This document shows positions 35,873 to 44,665 of a DNA stretch of 64,000 bases, piece by piece. How positions within the stretch are numbered: the stretch's first letter is position 1; each line of letters starts with the position of its first letter. A model generated the notes under the pieces. It ran no database searches and was not told where the DNA came from. It was given only the letters and a program-made list of their open reading frames with translations. The translations under genes and the position numbers were made by a program. The stretch lies in assembly GCF_000359585.1 (NCBI RefSeq), contig NZ_APMH01000001.1, positions 62,001 to 126,000 on the forward strand, written 5' to 3'. The DNA is from Clostridium tyrobutyricum DSM 2637 = ATCC 25755 = JCM 11008. Its GTDB lineage: Bacteria > Bacillota > Clostridia > Clostridiales > Clostridiaceae.

Positions 35873-36732
35873 ATAATCCCCTCCTGAACCTTATCTGTTT
35901 CTTTTAAGAATTCAGCACTCAGCGCATCCTGAAGCTTTTTAACTATTTCCGGTGCTTTTCCACCTACAGGTGTTCCATCAATTTCACAAGTGGTCATGCA
36001 AAATTGTCCTGAACTTGTAACTATGACTTCATCTGCATCCATTAATTCCTCCAGAGTAAAAGGAGTCTCATTTACAGGAATCTCAAATTTTTTACACATT
36101 TTTATAATATGTGCCCTTGCTATACCTGGTAAAATCAAATTGTCTGCCGGTGCTGTTTTAAATATACCATCTTTTATAATAGATACATTACTGTGTGCAC
36201 ATTCTGTTACTCTGTCACCTCTGTGGAATACTGCTTCCTGGCAGTCCTTTTCATCAGCTTTCTGTGCTGCCATTACACTTGGAAGCAAGTTTAATGTCTT
36301 TATATTGCAATGTAGAAATCTAGTATCTTCCAAAGTAATCAGCCTTAATTTTTGTGACATATCCTTTACCTTTTGTGGTTTTAATATTATCCACACATTT
36401 GCTTTTACATCATCTTCCGGGAATATGTGGTTACGCATTGCTGTTCCTCTTGTAACCTGCCAGTACACAAATTGTTCTCCTGAATCAACCTTTTTAACCA
36501 TATCATTGAGTAATTCTTTTAATTCATCTTTTGTATATGGAATTTTAATTTTTAATAATCCCGCACTGTTGAAGAAACGATCTATATGCTCGTCCAATGC
36601 AAATATAACATGATTTCTACTATAGGTAGCATCATAAACTCCATCACCAAAATAACATACACGATCATTCATTGGTATTGTCATATTTTCAATCAAATCA
36701 TACTTTCCATTGTAATATCCTAAATTTTTCAT
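35869..36732 (-). CDS. dat: D-amino acid transaminase (class IV PLP)
   Basis: 287 residues; PLP Lys145 in HCNIKTLNLLPSV, at the same position as in Bacillus D-amino acid transaminase; YWQVTRGTAMRNHIFP, EAVFHRGDRVTECAHSNV and VIVTSSGQFCMTT complete the D-specific class IV pattern. It interconverts D-Ala + 2-oxoglutarate and pyruvate + D-Glu. First enzyme gene of the operon and 4-bp overlapped with DUF4392, which consumes D-Glu. Confidence 0.9.
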   Translation of the reverse strand: MKNLGYYNGKYDLIENMTIPMNDRVCYFGDGVYDATYSRNHVIFALDEHIDRFFNSAGLLKIKIPYTKDELKELLNDMVKKVDSGEQFVYWQVTRGTAMRNHIFPEDDVKANVWIILKPQKVKDMSQKLRLITLEDTRFLHCNIKTLNLLPSVMAAQKADEKDCQEAVFHRGDRVTECAHSNVSIIKDGIFKTAPADNLILPGIARAHIIKMCKKFEIPVNETPFTLEELMDADEVIVTSSGQFCMTTCEIDGTPVGGKAPEIVKKLQDALSAEFLKETDKVQEGII

Positions 36733-36877
36733 TTAAATGCCCTCCTGTAATTTAATAATTTAATAATTTTTCACATCTTTTTTTAATAGTTTTAAGTATA
36801 ATTAAATATTATATTATTAAATAAGTTTTTTCAACGTTTCTTAAAATTTATGTACAATTTATTTTTTATTATACTTT

Positions 36878-36925
36878 GTGCAAAAAATTTTATGTTATTT
36901 TATTATATAGGGCAAAAATTTTTCA
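36878..36925. promoter_or_regulatory. GCAAAAA(A)TTTT repeats upstream of dat
   Basis: GTGCAAAAAATTTTATG (about 36879-36895) and GGGCAAAAATTTTTCAG (36910-36926) are two related A/T-tract sites with a GCA lead, about 31 bp apart (three helical turns), in the 244-bp region between the Lrp gene and dat. They suit an Lrp-type multimeric regulator; otherwise the region is AT-rich with no clear promoter. Confidence 0.4.
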
Positions 36926-36976
36926 GTTTGATAATTTAGTATAACTTGCTTTATAAATTTAGCTATATGAAATATA

Positions 36977-37408
36977 TTACGCTTCACCTTTCACATTTTT
37001 TAAAACACAGTAGGTTTTTGTCCTGGATACACCTTCTATACTCTTTATCTGACGATGAATTTTTTCCAACTCTTCTGGAGATTTGCAAAGTATTTTTAGT
37101 ATAAAATCAAAATCACCAGTTAGATAATAACAAAAAACTATATTGCTGCTTTCTTTAATTGCATTAGTAAATGATTCATAAAATTTCGGATGATCCAAAC
37201 TTACCTCCATTAAAGCACTTGTATTATTCCCCATTCTATTTTCATCCAGTATTATAGTATATCTTTTTATTATTCCATTTGTCTCCATTTTTTTAATGCG
37301 CTCAAGAACTGCCGAGACTGACAGGTGAATTCTCTTGCTTATTACTGATGCTTTAACTCTGGCATTAGATTTCAAACATTCCAATATTTCATAATCCATA
37401 TGATCCAT
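36977..37408 (-). CDS. Lrp/AsnC-family regulator
   Basis: 143 residues: N-terminal helix-turn-helix (MDYEILECLKSNARVKASVIS...LSVSAVLERIKKM) and C-terminal RAM ligand domain (YYLTGDFDFILKILCKS). ATG at 37408 behind GGAG; an in-frame TTG at 37423 overlaps that site. Located upstream of and co-oriented with the D-amino acid operon, so it probably senses an amino acid (for example alanine or glutamate) and controls it. Confidence 0.88.
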   Translation of the reverse strand: MDHMDYEILECLKSNARVKASVISKRIHLSVSAVLERIKKMETNGIIKRYTIILDENRMGNNTSALMEVSLDHPKFYESFTNAIKESSNIVFCYYLTGDFDFILKILCKSPEELEKIHRQIKSIEGVSRTKTYCVLKNVKGEA

Positions 37409-37487
37409 AATATACCACTCCAAATAATATTTTAAATTATAAAAACAACTAAATTTATTTTATCATATATACCTTTAAAAAATACAA

Positions 37488-37540
37488 AACTGGTATATAT
37501 AAATAGGTCACCGCTTCAATTGCCTATTTATATATACCAG
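37488..37540 (-). terminator. Strong terminator after glcD
   Basis: Perfect 19-bp stem ACTGGTATATATAAATAGG / CCTATTTATATATACCAGT with a 15-nt loop, followed on the minus strand by TTTTGTATTTTTT. Separates the metQNI-glcD unit from the Lrp gene. Confidence 0.9.
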
Positions 37541-37585
37541 TCTGATACTTGCATTCATGCCATAAATTACAAATCCATATTTTAA

Positions 37586-38962
37586 TCATATTGAATATGA
37601 TTTACCGGAATTTAAAATTCCCTTTTCATCAAAGGCTTTTTTTATTCTTCTCATATACTCTACATTTATCTTATCTGTTACATCAATAAAATATGGTTTC
37701 TTGTTAATTCCTATGCCATGCTCTCCAGATGGCAGTCCATTAAGTTCTTTCCCTTTTCTATAAAGAGCTTTAAGTAGTTTTCTCGATTTTTCATTCCATA
37801 GATTTTCTTCCATGCCATTTCTAATTACACATAAGTGTACATTTCCATCGCCAGCATGACCAAAGCTACTTATCTTAATTCCAAATTCCTTTTCTGCTAC
37901 TTTTGTATAATTAATAAAATCTGCTGATCTGTCTATTGGAACTACTATATCTATAGGCTCCTGTTCAGATACAGCTTCTACTGCCGTAACCAAAGCTCCC
38001 CTTATTTTCCAGGTTCTCTCTATGTCATCCTTTTTATCAAGCAAAATAAAATCCAGGGCATTATTTTCCAAAGCAACTTCTTTTACTTTTTTGTAATTAC
38101 TCTCTATTTCGAATTCTTCATCTCCATCAAATGTCAATAATAAATATGCCTTTCCCCTATCAGAAGGAAATTTTAACTTTAAAAATCTTTCTGCATTTTC
38201 AATGACATCACTTTCCATAAATTCAATAGCTGTAGGATTGGCATTCTTTTTTATTATTTTTATGACTGTATCTATTCCTTCTTTTAAAGAGTTAAATGGA
38301 ATAATAGCGCTTATACTCTTTTTAGGTTTTGGTATAAGTTTTAATATTGCCCTGGTTATAATTGCAAGAGTACCTTCTGATCCTATTATTAAGTCCTTTA
38401 TATCAAGTCCAGAACTATTCTTTATTACTTTTCCACCTGTATTTAGTATGGTTCCATCGGCTAAAACTACTTCCAACCCCATAACATAGTCTCTTGTAAC
38501 TCCATACTTTACAGCTCTCATTCCGCCGGCATTAGTACTTATGTTTCCACCTATTGAAGCATTTTTTTCTCCTGGATCTGGAGGATAGAAAAATCCCTTG
38601 CTTTCAACAAATTTTTGAAGATCTACAAGTAAAATTCCCGGCTGCACAGTTACTGTAAGAGTATTTTCATCTAACTCAACTATATTTTTCATTAAGGATA
38701 GATCTAATATAATACCTCCCCTGGTAGGAATAGTTGCACCTACCAATCCTGTACCGGCTCCTCTTGGTGTAACAGGTATGCCATTTTCATATGCTATTTT
38801 CATTATGCTGCTTACTTCTTCTGTATTTATAGGAAATATCAATACATCAGCTTTACCTTTATTCCTATTTAGTGCATCACTTAAATATTTGTCCTCTATA
38901 TCTGTCCCTATCTTTATCCTATTTTCGTCTTTTATAATATCAGATAATTTTTCAAAATCCAT
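37586..38962 (-). CDS. FAD-linked 2-hydroxyacid dehydrogenase (GlcD/D-lactate dehydrogenase-like)
   Basis: 458 residues of the VAO/GlcD type: PRGAGTGLVGATIPTRGG and PPDPGEKNASIGGNISTNAGG bind FAD; the C-terminal FAD-oxidase domain ends with SFGHAGDGNVHLCVIR and LPSGEHGIG (metal/active-site His). ATG at 38962 behind AAGGAAG. It follows metI by 28 bp in the same direction, so it is probably co-transcribed with a methionine transporter. Likely oxidises a D-2-hydroxy acid; the substrate is open. Confidence 0.85.
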   Translation of the reverse strand: MDFEKLSDIIKDENRIKIGTDIEDKYLSDALNRNKGKADVLIFPINTEEVSSIMKIAYENGIPVTPRGAGTGLVGATIPTRGGIILDLSLMKNIVELDENTLTVTVQPGILLVDLQKFVESKGFFYPPDPGEKNASIGGNISTNAGGMRAVKYGVTRDYVMGLEVVLADGTILNTGGKVIKNSSGLDIKDLIIGSEGTLAIITRAILKLIPKPKKSISAIIPFNSLKEGIDTVIKIIKKNANPTAIEFMESDVIENAERFLKLKFPSDRGKAYLLLTFDGDEEFEIESNYKKVKEVALENNALDFILLDKKDDIERTWKIRGALVTAVEAVSEQEPIDIVVPIDRSADFINYTKVAEKEFGIKISSFGHAGDGNVHLCVIRNGMEENLWNEKSRKLLKALYRKGKELNGLPSGEHGIGINKKPYFIDVTDKINVEYMRRIKKAFDEKGILNSGKSYSI

Positions 38963-38990
38963 AAATCTTCCTTCTTTCCATAAATGCTTG

Positions 38991-39653
38991 CTATCTTTTT
39001 GAAGATACCTTTGCAAAGGCATCACCTATAAATTGTATAGCCTGAACTACAACTACTAATATAATTACTGTAGATATCATTACTCCAGTCTCATATCTAT
39101 AGTAGCCATACCTGATTGCCAAATCACCTATACCACCTCCGCCTACAATTCCTGCCATGGCTGAAAATCCAATCAAACTTACCAGGGTTACCGTTACTCC
39201 CCTTATAAGACTTGGAAGGGCTTCAACTATAAGTACATCTGTCAATATCAATCTTATCTTTGCTCCTGAAGCAACTGCCGCCTCTAAAACGCCTTTGTCT
39301 ACTTCATTAAATGCGCCTTCTGAAATTCTGGCAAAGAAAGCAATGGAAGCAATTGAAAGTGGCACAGATGCCGCCTGTGGTCCTATACTTGTCCCAACCA
39401 TCATTTTAGTTACTGGAATCAACAATACCAATAATATTACAAATGGCAGGGAACGAATTATATTTACAATAACACCTGCAATAGAATTGATAATTTTATT
39501 CTTGAAAAACAATGGGTTAGATGTAAGATATAATATTAAGCCTATAAGTCCACCTACAACAATGGATAAAACTATGGCTATACCTATCATATTAAGGGAG
39601 TCCCTAATTGCCTGGCCCAATTCGTTATGTAATATGTTAAAAGTATTATTCAA
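38991..39653 (-). CDS. metI: Methionine ABC transporter permease MetI
   Basis: 220 residues, five membrane helices, with the EAA loop EAAVASGAKIRLILTDVLI and SLIGFSAMAGIVGGGGIGDLAIRYGY typical of MetI. Overlaps metN by 8 bp. Works with MetN and MetQ for methionine (and often D-methionine or methionine sulfoxide) uptake. Confidence 0.9.
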   Translation of the reverse strand: MNNTFNILHNELGQAIRDSLNMIGIAIVLSIVVGGLIGLILYLTSNPLFFKNKIINSIAGVIVNIIRSLPFVILLVLLIPVTKMMVGTSIGPQAASVPLSIASIAFFARISEGAFNEVDKGVLEAAVASGAKIRLILTDVLIVEALPSLIRGVTVTLVSLIGFSAMAGIVGGGGIGDLAIRYGYYRYETGVMISTVIILVVVVQAIQFIGDAFAKVSSKR

Positions 39654-40683
39654 TTGGATTCACCTCTTTTTGTAAATTGTAATTTTCTTCGATTCCAGAT
39701 ACATTTTCTTTCATATACAATTTTGCTTTCTCTATTTCCTCCTTATCTCCTGTAATGTTTACAATTAAAATACCCAGTGGCTTATCATTTATATAATCAA
39801 TTTTTCCATGAATTATACTTAAATTAACATTAAATTTCTTTGAAACATCTGATATTAGTGGATCTATGCTTCTATCTCCTTTAAAATAAAGTTTCACCAA
39901 TTCTCCCACTTGAATTAATTTTTCAATTCCAGGTGACAATTCAATATTTAGATTTTTATTTATCAAGGATTTCGTTACTTTAGCCTTAGGATTTGCAAAT
40001 ATGGAATATACGTCATTTATCTCAACTATTTTACCTGAACTCATTACTGCCATTCTGTTGAAGAAAGTTTTAGCTACTTCCATTTCATGGGTAATAAATA
40101 CAATAGTTATCCCATATTTCTTATTTATTCTTTTAAGTAGATTTAAAATTTCTTCAGTATTTTCCAAATCCAAAGCAGAAGTCGCTTCGTCACACAACAA
40201 TACTTGGGGATTGTTTGCCAATGCTCTGGCAATACCAACTCTTTGCTTTTGCCCACCGCTTAAATTTGCCGGATAAGCTTTTGCCTTATCTTCCAAAGAA
40301 ACCAGCTTCAATAATTCTTCTACCTTCTGTTTACGTTTATTTTTAGGATAGTTATTTGCTTTTAGCACGAATTCTACATTTTTATATACTGTTTTACCAC
40401 TTATTAAATTAAAATGTTGAAATATCATACCGATATTCAATCTGATTTTTCTAAGAAGTTCGCCCTTTAAATGTGTAATATCTTTACCATCAATTATCAC
40501 TTTACCACTAGTAGGTTTCTGTAATAAATTTATAGTCCTTACTAAAGTACTCTTTCCTGCTCCACTTAAACCTACTATGCCAAATACTTCTCCTCTATTT
40601 ATCTTAAGATTAACATCTTTAACTGCATAAACTTTAGTGTTTTTCACATTAAAAACTACATTAATATTCTTTAGTTCTATCAA
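39646..40683 (-). CDS. metN: Methionine ABC transporter ATPase MetN
   Basis: 345 residues: Walker A GLSGAGKSTLVR, signature LSGGQKQRVGIARAL, Walker B LLCDEATSALD, then a C-terminal NIL ligand-sensing domain (about 265-345). TTG at 40683 is chosen: AGGAGTGAGG lies just before it, and MIELKNINVVF is the family N-terminus. The ATG at 40707 lies upstream of that ribosome site. Confidence 0.9.
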   Translation of the reverse strand: MIELKNINVVFNVKNTKVYAVKDVNLKINRGEVFGIVGLSGAGKSTLVRTINLLQKPTSGKVIIDGKDITHLKGELLRKIRLNIGMIFQHFNLISGKTVYKNVEFVLKANNYPKNKRKQKVEELLKLVSLEDKAKAYPANLSGGQKQRVGIARALANNPQVLLCDEATSALDLENTEEILNLLKRINKKYGITIVFITHEMEVAKTFFNRMAVMSSGKIVEINDVYSIFANPKAKVTKSLINKNLNIELSPGIEKLIQVGELVKLYFKGDRSIDPLISDVSKKFNVNLSIIHGKIDYINDKPLGILIVNITGDKEEIEKAKLYMKENVSGIEENYNLQKEVNPIE

Positions 40684-40748
40684 AAACCTCACTCCTAAAA
40701 CTCTCATATAAATAATTGAAAATTATTAATTATTATTGCAAGGTAAAC

Positions 40749-40775
40749 TTAATGGGAGTATTAAACTCCCATTAA
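40749..40775 (-). terminator. Intercistronic hairpin between metQ and metN
   Basis: 10-bp stem TTAATGGGAG / CTCCCATTAA, 7-nt loop, then TTTATTTT... context. Probably lets more binding protein (MetQ) be made than membrane parts by partial termination or mRNA protection. Confidence 0.6.
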
Positions 40776-40793
40776 ATAAAATAAATTCATTTT

Positions 40794-41651
40794 TTATTTT
40801 ATACCATACTTGTTTACATACCACTCCGGTTTGTCAAAAGACTTAAATTCTCCATTTTTATCTTCAATAGTATTTTTAAATTCTGTAGATTCTACAGCGG
40901 ACTTTAAATCTTTTCCTAAATCTTTGTTTAAATCCTCTGTCCTTACTGCTACTACATTTTTATAATTTTCTTCTAACTTTTCTACTGCTAAAGCTTTTGA
41001 AAAATCCATTCCTGCTGATATAGCATAGTTACCTGTAATAAGTGCTATATCAACACTGTCCAAACTTCTTGGTTCCTGAGCCGCCTCTATAGGAACCAAC
41101 TTCAGATTCTTTTTATTTTCTGTTACATCATTTTGTGTCGCCTTGGTCTCATCAATATTATCTTTAATCTTAATTAAGCCTTGATTTTTAAGTAATGTTA
41201 AAGCTCTTGCCAAATTTGAAGGATCATTTGGTATAGCTACCTTGGCTCCATTTGGTATGTTTTGCAATGATTTTATTTTATTTGAGAATATACCCATACC
41301 AGCTGTTGGCACAACTATAACTGCTGATAATTTCAAGTTATTATCCTTAGAAAACTTTTTCAAGTATGCTGTGTGTTGAAATAAATTAGCATCTATCTCT
41401 TTATTAGCCAATGCTTTATTTGGCTGAACATAGTCACTAAACTCTTTAACAGTTACTTTATATCCCTTTTTTTCAAGGGATGGCTGTATTGCCTTTCTAA
41501 CCATGTCACCATAAGGTCCCGGGCAAACTCCTATAGTAATATTCTTTGTCCCATTTTTACTTGAACTATTATTGGTTGAACCACAAGCTACTGTTCCCAA
41601 TGTTAATATAGCTGTTAATCCAATTAATAAAACTTTTTTCAACTTATTCAT
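40794..41651 (-). CDS. metQ: Methionine-binding lipoprotein MetQ (NlpA family)
   Basis: 285 residues: signal peptide with lipobox LGTVACGS (Cys about 23), then the NlpA/MetQ domain (PGPYGDMVRKAIQPSLEKKGY, NLFQHTAYLKKF, PNDPSNLARALTLL). First gene of the metQNI-glcD unit with a consensus promoter 75-100 bp upstream. Confidence 0.92.
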   Translation of the reverse strand: MNKLKKVLLIGLTAILTLGTVACGSTNNSSSKNGTKNITIGVCPGPYGDMVRKAIQPSLEKKGYKVTVKEFSDYVQPNKALANKEIDANLFQHTAYLKKFSKDNNLKLSAVIVVPTAGMGIFSNKIKSLQNIPNGAKVAIPNDPSNLARALTLLKNQGLIKIKDNIDETKATQNDVTENKKNLKLVPIEAAQEPRSLDSVDIALITGNYAISAGMDFSKALAVEKLEENYKNVVAVRTEDLNKDLGKDLKSAVESTEFKNTIEDKNGEFKSFDKPEWYVNKYGIK

Positions 41652-41725
41652 TGTTTGTTTTTCCTCCTAAATACTTCTGTATAATTATTGATGATTACTA
41701 TACTTAATTCTATTCTCATAGAATT

Positions 41726-41754
41726 ATTATATAATTAATTTTTTATTTGTCAAT
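41726..41754 (-). promoter_or_regulatory. metQ promoter with operator-like palindrome
   Basis: TTGACA (41749-41754) and TATAAT (41726-41731), 17-bp spacing. Just downstream, ATTCTAT-TCTC-ATAGAAT (41707-41724) covers the expected transcript start and may be a repressor site. No S-box or T-box lies in this leader. Confidence 0.75.
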
Positions 41755-41774
41755 ATTTCTGCTGCATTCGTTGA

Positions 41775-42950
41775 TTAATAATGATTTTTTCTTATATTCC
41801 TACTAGAGTTACCTATAGAATATGGATGATCTTTAATTATCGGTATTGAACATGATATGGTTTTTTGAATATCCGAGAGATACTCTCTTTCTTCATCATC
41901 ACAAAATGAAATTGCAATTCCCTCTGCTCCTGCCCTTCCAGTACGTCCAATTCTATGAACATAGGTCTCTGGTGTATCCGGTAAATCAAAGTTTATTACA
42001 TGAGATATTTTCTCCACATCAATTCCCCTTGCCGCTATATCCGTCGCCACTAAAACCCTTATCTTCTTTTCCTTAAAATTACTTAGAGCAAGTTGTCTTG
42101 CATTTTGTGACTTGTTTCCATGAATAGCCTGAGCTTTTATTCCGACTTTAACAAGATCTCCTGTTATTTTATTTGCCCCATGTTTTGTTCGGGAAAATAC
42201 AAGAACAGATTTAAAAGATTTGTCCTTTAGCAAATGAACAAGCAGGGACGTTTTGCTCCTTTTTCTTACAAAATATACTTCCTGTTTAATGGTATTAATG
42301 GTAGATGAAACAGGTGTAACTTCCACTTTAACTGGTTTTACGAGAATAGAATCCATTAATTTTGAAATTTTTTTTGGCATAGTAGCAGAAAATGCCATGT
42401 TATGCCTACTCCTTGGCAGTTTTGCTATAATCTTTTTCACATCATGTCCAAGGCCCATATCAAGCATTCGATCTGCCTCATCAAGTACAAAAAACTTTAT
42501 ATTCTGTAAATTTACGTATTTTTGCTGTATTAAGTCCAGAAGTCTGCCTGGTGTTGCAATCAAAATATCTACTCCGGCTTTTAACGCATTTGTTTGTGAT
42601 TTTTGTGAAACTCCACCAAATATAACAGTATTTTTTAACCCCGTATATGTTCCGTACGCCGTAAAACATTCTCCAATTTGTATGGCTAATTCCCTGGTGG
42701 GAGCCAATATCAAGGCTCTAATACTTTTTGAAGATCTCTTTTGTATTATTTGTTCATTATAAACAAGCTGTAATATGGGAACAGCAAAGGCCGCAGTTTT
42801 CCCGGTACCTGTCTGGGCACATCCTTCCAAATCATTTCCTTCAAGTATAACTGGAATACATTGTTCCTGTATAGGAGTAGGATTAGTATATCCCTGGTTC
42901 TTTAAAGCTTTTAAAATAGGTTCAATAATATTTAATTTTTGAAATAACAT
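41775..42950 (-). CDS. DEAD-box RNA helicase (RhlE-like)
   Basis: 391 residues: Q motif (NPTPIQEQCIP), AQTGTGKT, PTRELAIQ, TPGRLLDL, VLDEADRMLD, FSATMP, ATDIAARGIDV, HRIGRTGRAG all present. Only a short C-terminal tail, as in minimal RhlE-type helicases. ATG at 42950 behind AAGGAG. Probable role in RNA unwinding, often in cold adaptation or ribosome assembly. Confidence 0.92.
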   Translation of the reverse strand: MLFQKLNIIEPILKALKNQGYTNPTPIQEQCIPVILEGNDLEGCAQTGTGKTAAFAVPILQLVYNEQIIQKRSSKSIRALILAPTRELAIQIGECFTAYGTYTGLKNTVIFGGVSQKSQTNALKAGVDILIATPGRLLDLIQQKYVNLQNIKFFVLDEADRMLDMGLGHDVKKIIAKLPRSRHNMAFSATMPKKISKLMDSILVKPVKVEVTPVSSTINTIKQEVYFVRKRSKTSLLVHLLKDKSFKSVLVFSRTKHGANKITGDLVKVGIKAQAIHGNKSQNARQLALSNFKEKKIRVLVATDIAARGIDVEKISHVINFDLPDTPETYVHRIGRTGRAGAEGIAISFCDDEEREYLSDIQKTISCSIPIIKDHPYSIGNSSRNIRKNHY

Positions 42951-42987
42951 TTTTCTCCTTCTAAAAACAAAATTAGGTGCGATAAGC

Positions 42988-43012
42988 GCTATGGCATTAA
43001 TAGCCACAGCGT
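42988..43012. terminator. Possible hairpin terminator between ilvA and the helicase
   Basis: CGCTATGGC / GCCACAGCG pair over nine positions with one wobble and a 7-nt ATTAATA loop. The T-rich side is on the plus strand, so as a terminator for ilvA it is weak. Confidence 0.4.
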
Positions 43013-43028
43013 TTATTTAAGTTGATCC

Positions 43029-44240
43029 TTAGCAAACTCTATGTACATCATACCCATGATCATTTAATTTCTTAACTATATCTTCTATATGCTCATATCC
43101 ATTTGTCTCTACCGTTACTTCCAGACCTACATGTTTCAATCTATCCACTGATTTAAATTGATTATGCTCCAATTTTATTACATTAGCTCCTTCTTCTGCT
43201 AGTATTTGAGCTATTTTAAGAAGTTGTCCTGGAGTATCCTGAAGATTAACTGAAAAACAGAATATCCTTCCTCTTGAAAACAATCCCTTGTTTAAAAGTG
43301 AGGCTATTGTTACCACATCTATATTTCCTCCACTTATTAAAGATACTACTTTTTTGCCTTTAAAATTTAATCTCTTTAATGCTGCAAGAGACATTGCTCC
43401 TGTTGCTTCTGCTATAAGCTTATGCTTTTCCAGAATAACAAATACAGCTTCCATAAGTTCCTGATCACTTACTGTAACAATTTCATCTACATATTCTTTT
43501 ATTACTTCAAATGTAAGATCTCCAGGTTGTTTTACTGCAGCTCCATCTGCAATAGTATCAACTTTATCTGCATAAGTAAGTTTACCTGTATCAAAGGAAA
43601 TCTTCATTGGATTTGCACCTTCTGCCTGAACTCCTATTATCTTTATATCAGGATTAATGGATTTAGCTGCTACTGATATTCCACTTATTAATCCGCCTCC
43701 ACCAATTGGTACAATTATGGCATCTACATCTTTTAGTTCGTCTATTATTTCAAGTGCTATAGTTCCCTGTCCTGCCATTACATCTACATCATTAAAAGGA
43801 TGAACAAAAGTATAACCATTTTCTTCTTTAAGTCTTTTGGCTTCTTCATAGGCCTCATCATAAACTTTACCTTTAAGTACTATGTTTGCACCATAGTTTT
43901 TAGTAGATTGAACCTTTATAAATGGTGTAGTCTCAGGCATTACAATTGTTGCCTTAATTCCAAGTTTCTGTGCAGAGTATGCAACTCCCTGTGCATGATT
44001 TCCTGCTGATGAAGCTATTAGTCCCTTTTGTTTTTGTTCATCACTTAATTTACTGATTTTATTAGATGCACCTCTTAGTTTAAATGCTCCAGTAATCTGA
44101 AGATTTTCAGGCTTTATGTATACTTCATTTCCACTTTCTCTACTAAATTCCGGGCTATATATCAATTTAGTTTTTACACATATGTCTTTTATTCTCTCTT
44201 TAGCCTCTAATACATCCTTTAATGTTAAATCTACTTTCAT
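43029..44240 (-). CDS. ilvA: Threonine ammonia-lyase with ACT domain
   Basis: 403 residues: PLP Lys in TGAFKLRGASNKI (about 54), SSAGNHAQGVAYSA, GGGGLISG, and a single C-terminal ACT domain (about 327-403, LQDTPGQLLKIAQILAEEGANV). The fold is the TdcB-plus-ACT form. Control by an isoleucine-specific T-box shows it is used for isoleucine synthesis (threonine to 2-oxobutanoate), whatever its family name. Confidence 0.92.
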   Translation of the reverse strand: MKVDLTLKDVLEAKERIKDICVKTKLIYSPEFSRESGNEVYIKPENLQITGAFKLRGASNKISKLSDEQKQKGLIASSAGNHAQGVAYSAQKLGIKATIVMPETTPFIKVQSTKNYGANIVLKGKVYDEAYEEAKRLKEENGYTFVHPFNDVDVMAGQGTIALEIIDELKDVDAIIVPIGGGGLISGISVAAKSINPDIKIIGVQAEGANPMKISFDTGKLTYADKVDTIADGAAVKQPGDLTFEVIKEYVDEIVTVSDQELMEAVFVILEKHKLIAEATGAMSLAALKRLNFKGKKVVSLISGGNIDVVTIASLLNKGLFSRGRIFCFSVNLQDTPGQLLKIAQILAEEGANVIKLEHNQFKSVDRLKHVGLEVTVETNGYEHIEDIVKKLNDHGYDVHRVC

Positions 44241-44297
44241 GATTTAAAATCCCCCTTTTTGTATTTAATATTACCATTAGTTTGTATATTTTTTAAA

Positions 44298-44631
44298 ATA
44301 AAAAATCTTTCGTCCCTATAAACATAATAATATTATGTTTATAAGAACGAAAGATTAACTTTCCGTGGTACCACCTTATTTGCAACTATATGTATCAGCT
44401 GCCTCTCATTCAGGTCATTATTCAATAAACTTGTGATATTTACTTACAAACCCAAACCATATATCGCTGGTATACGTCCTTGTTTACTTGGAAAAACCTT
44501 TCTACTTGGAAGCTCCGAAGTGATAAACAATATTTAAATCAACGCCAACTTACACCTTATATTGGCTCTCTTAAGTCAATCCACAAAATATTTTCCTCTT
44601 CATCACAGCTTATGTTATCTATAATACACTT
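44298..44631 (-). promoter_or_regulatory. T-box riboswitch, isoleucine specifier (ATC)
   Basis: The T-box sequence GGTGGTACCACGG is at 44363-44375; a long terminator stem with AATCTTTCGT / ACGAAAGATT arms (44304-44355) precedes a T run. In stem I, GAAG pairs with CTTC, placing ATC (44522-44524) followed by A at the specifier position. Uncharged tRNA-Ile should allow ilvA expression. Confidence 0.93.
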
Positions 44632-44636
44632 TGATA

Positions 44637-44665
44637 AGTATATTATTTTTCTTTAAAATTGTCAA
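44637..44665 (-). promoter_or_regulatory. Promoter of the ilvA T-box transcript
   Basis: TTGACA (44660-44665) and TATACT (44637-44642), 17-bp spacing; the -35 element overlaps the stop of the upstream cyclophilin gene. Confidence 0.8.
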
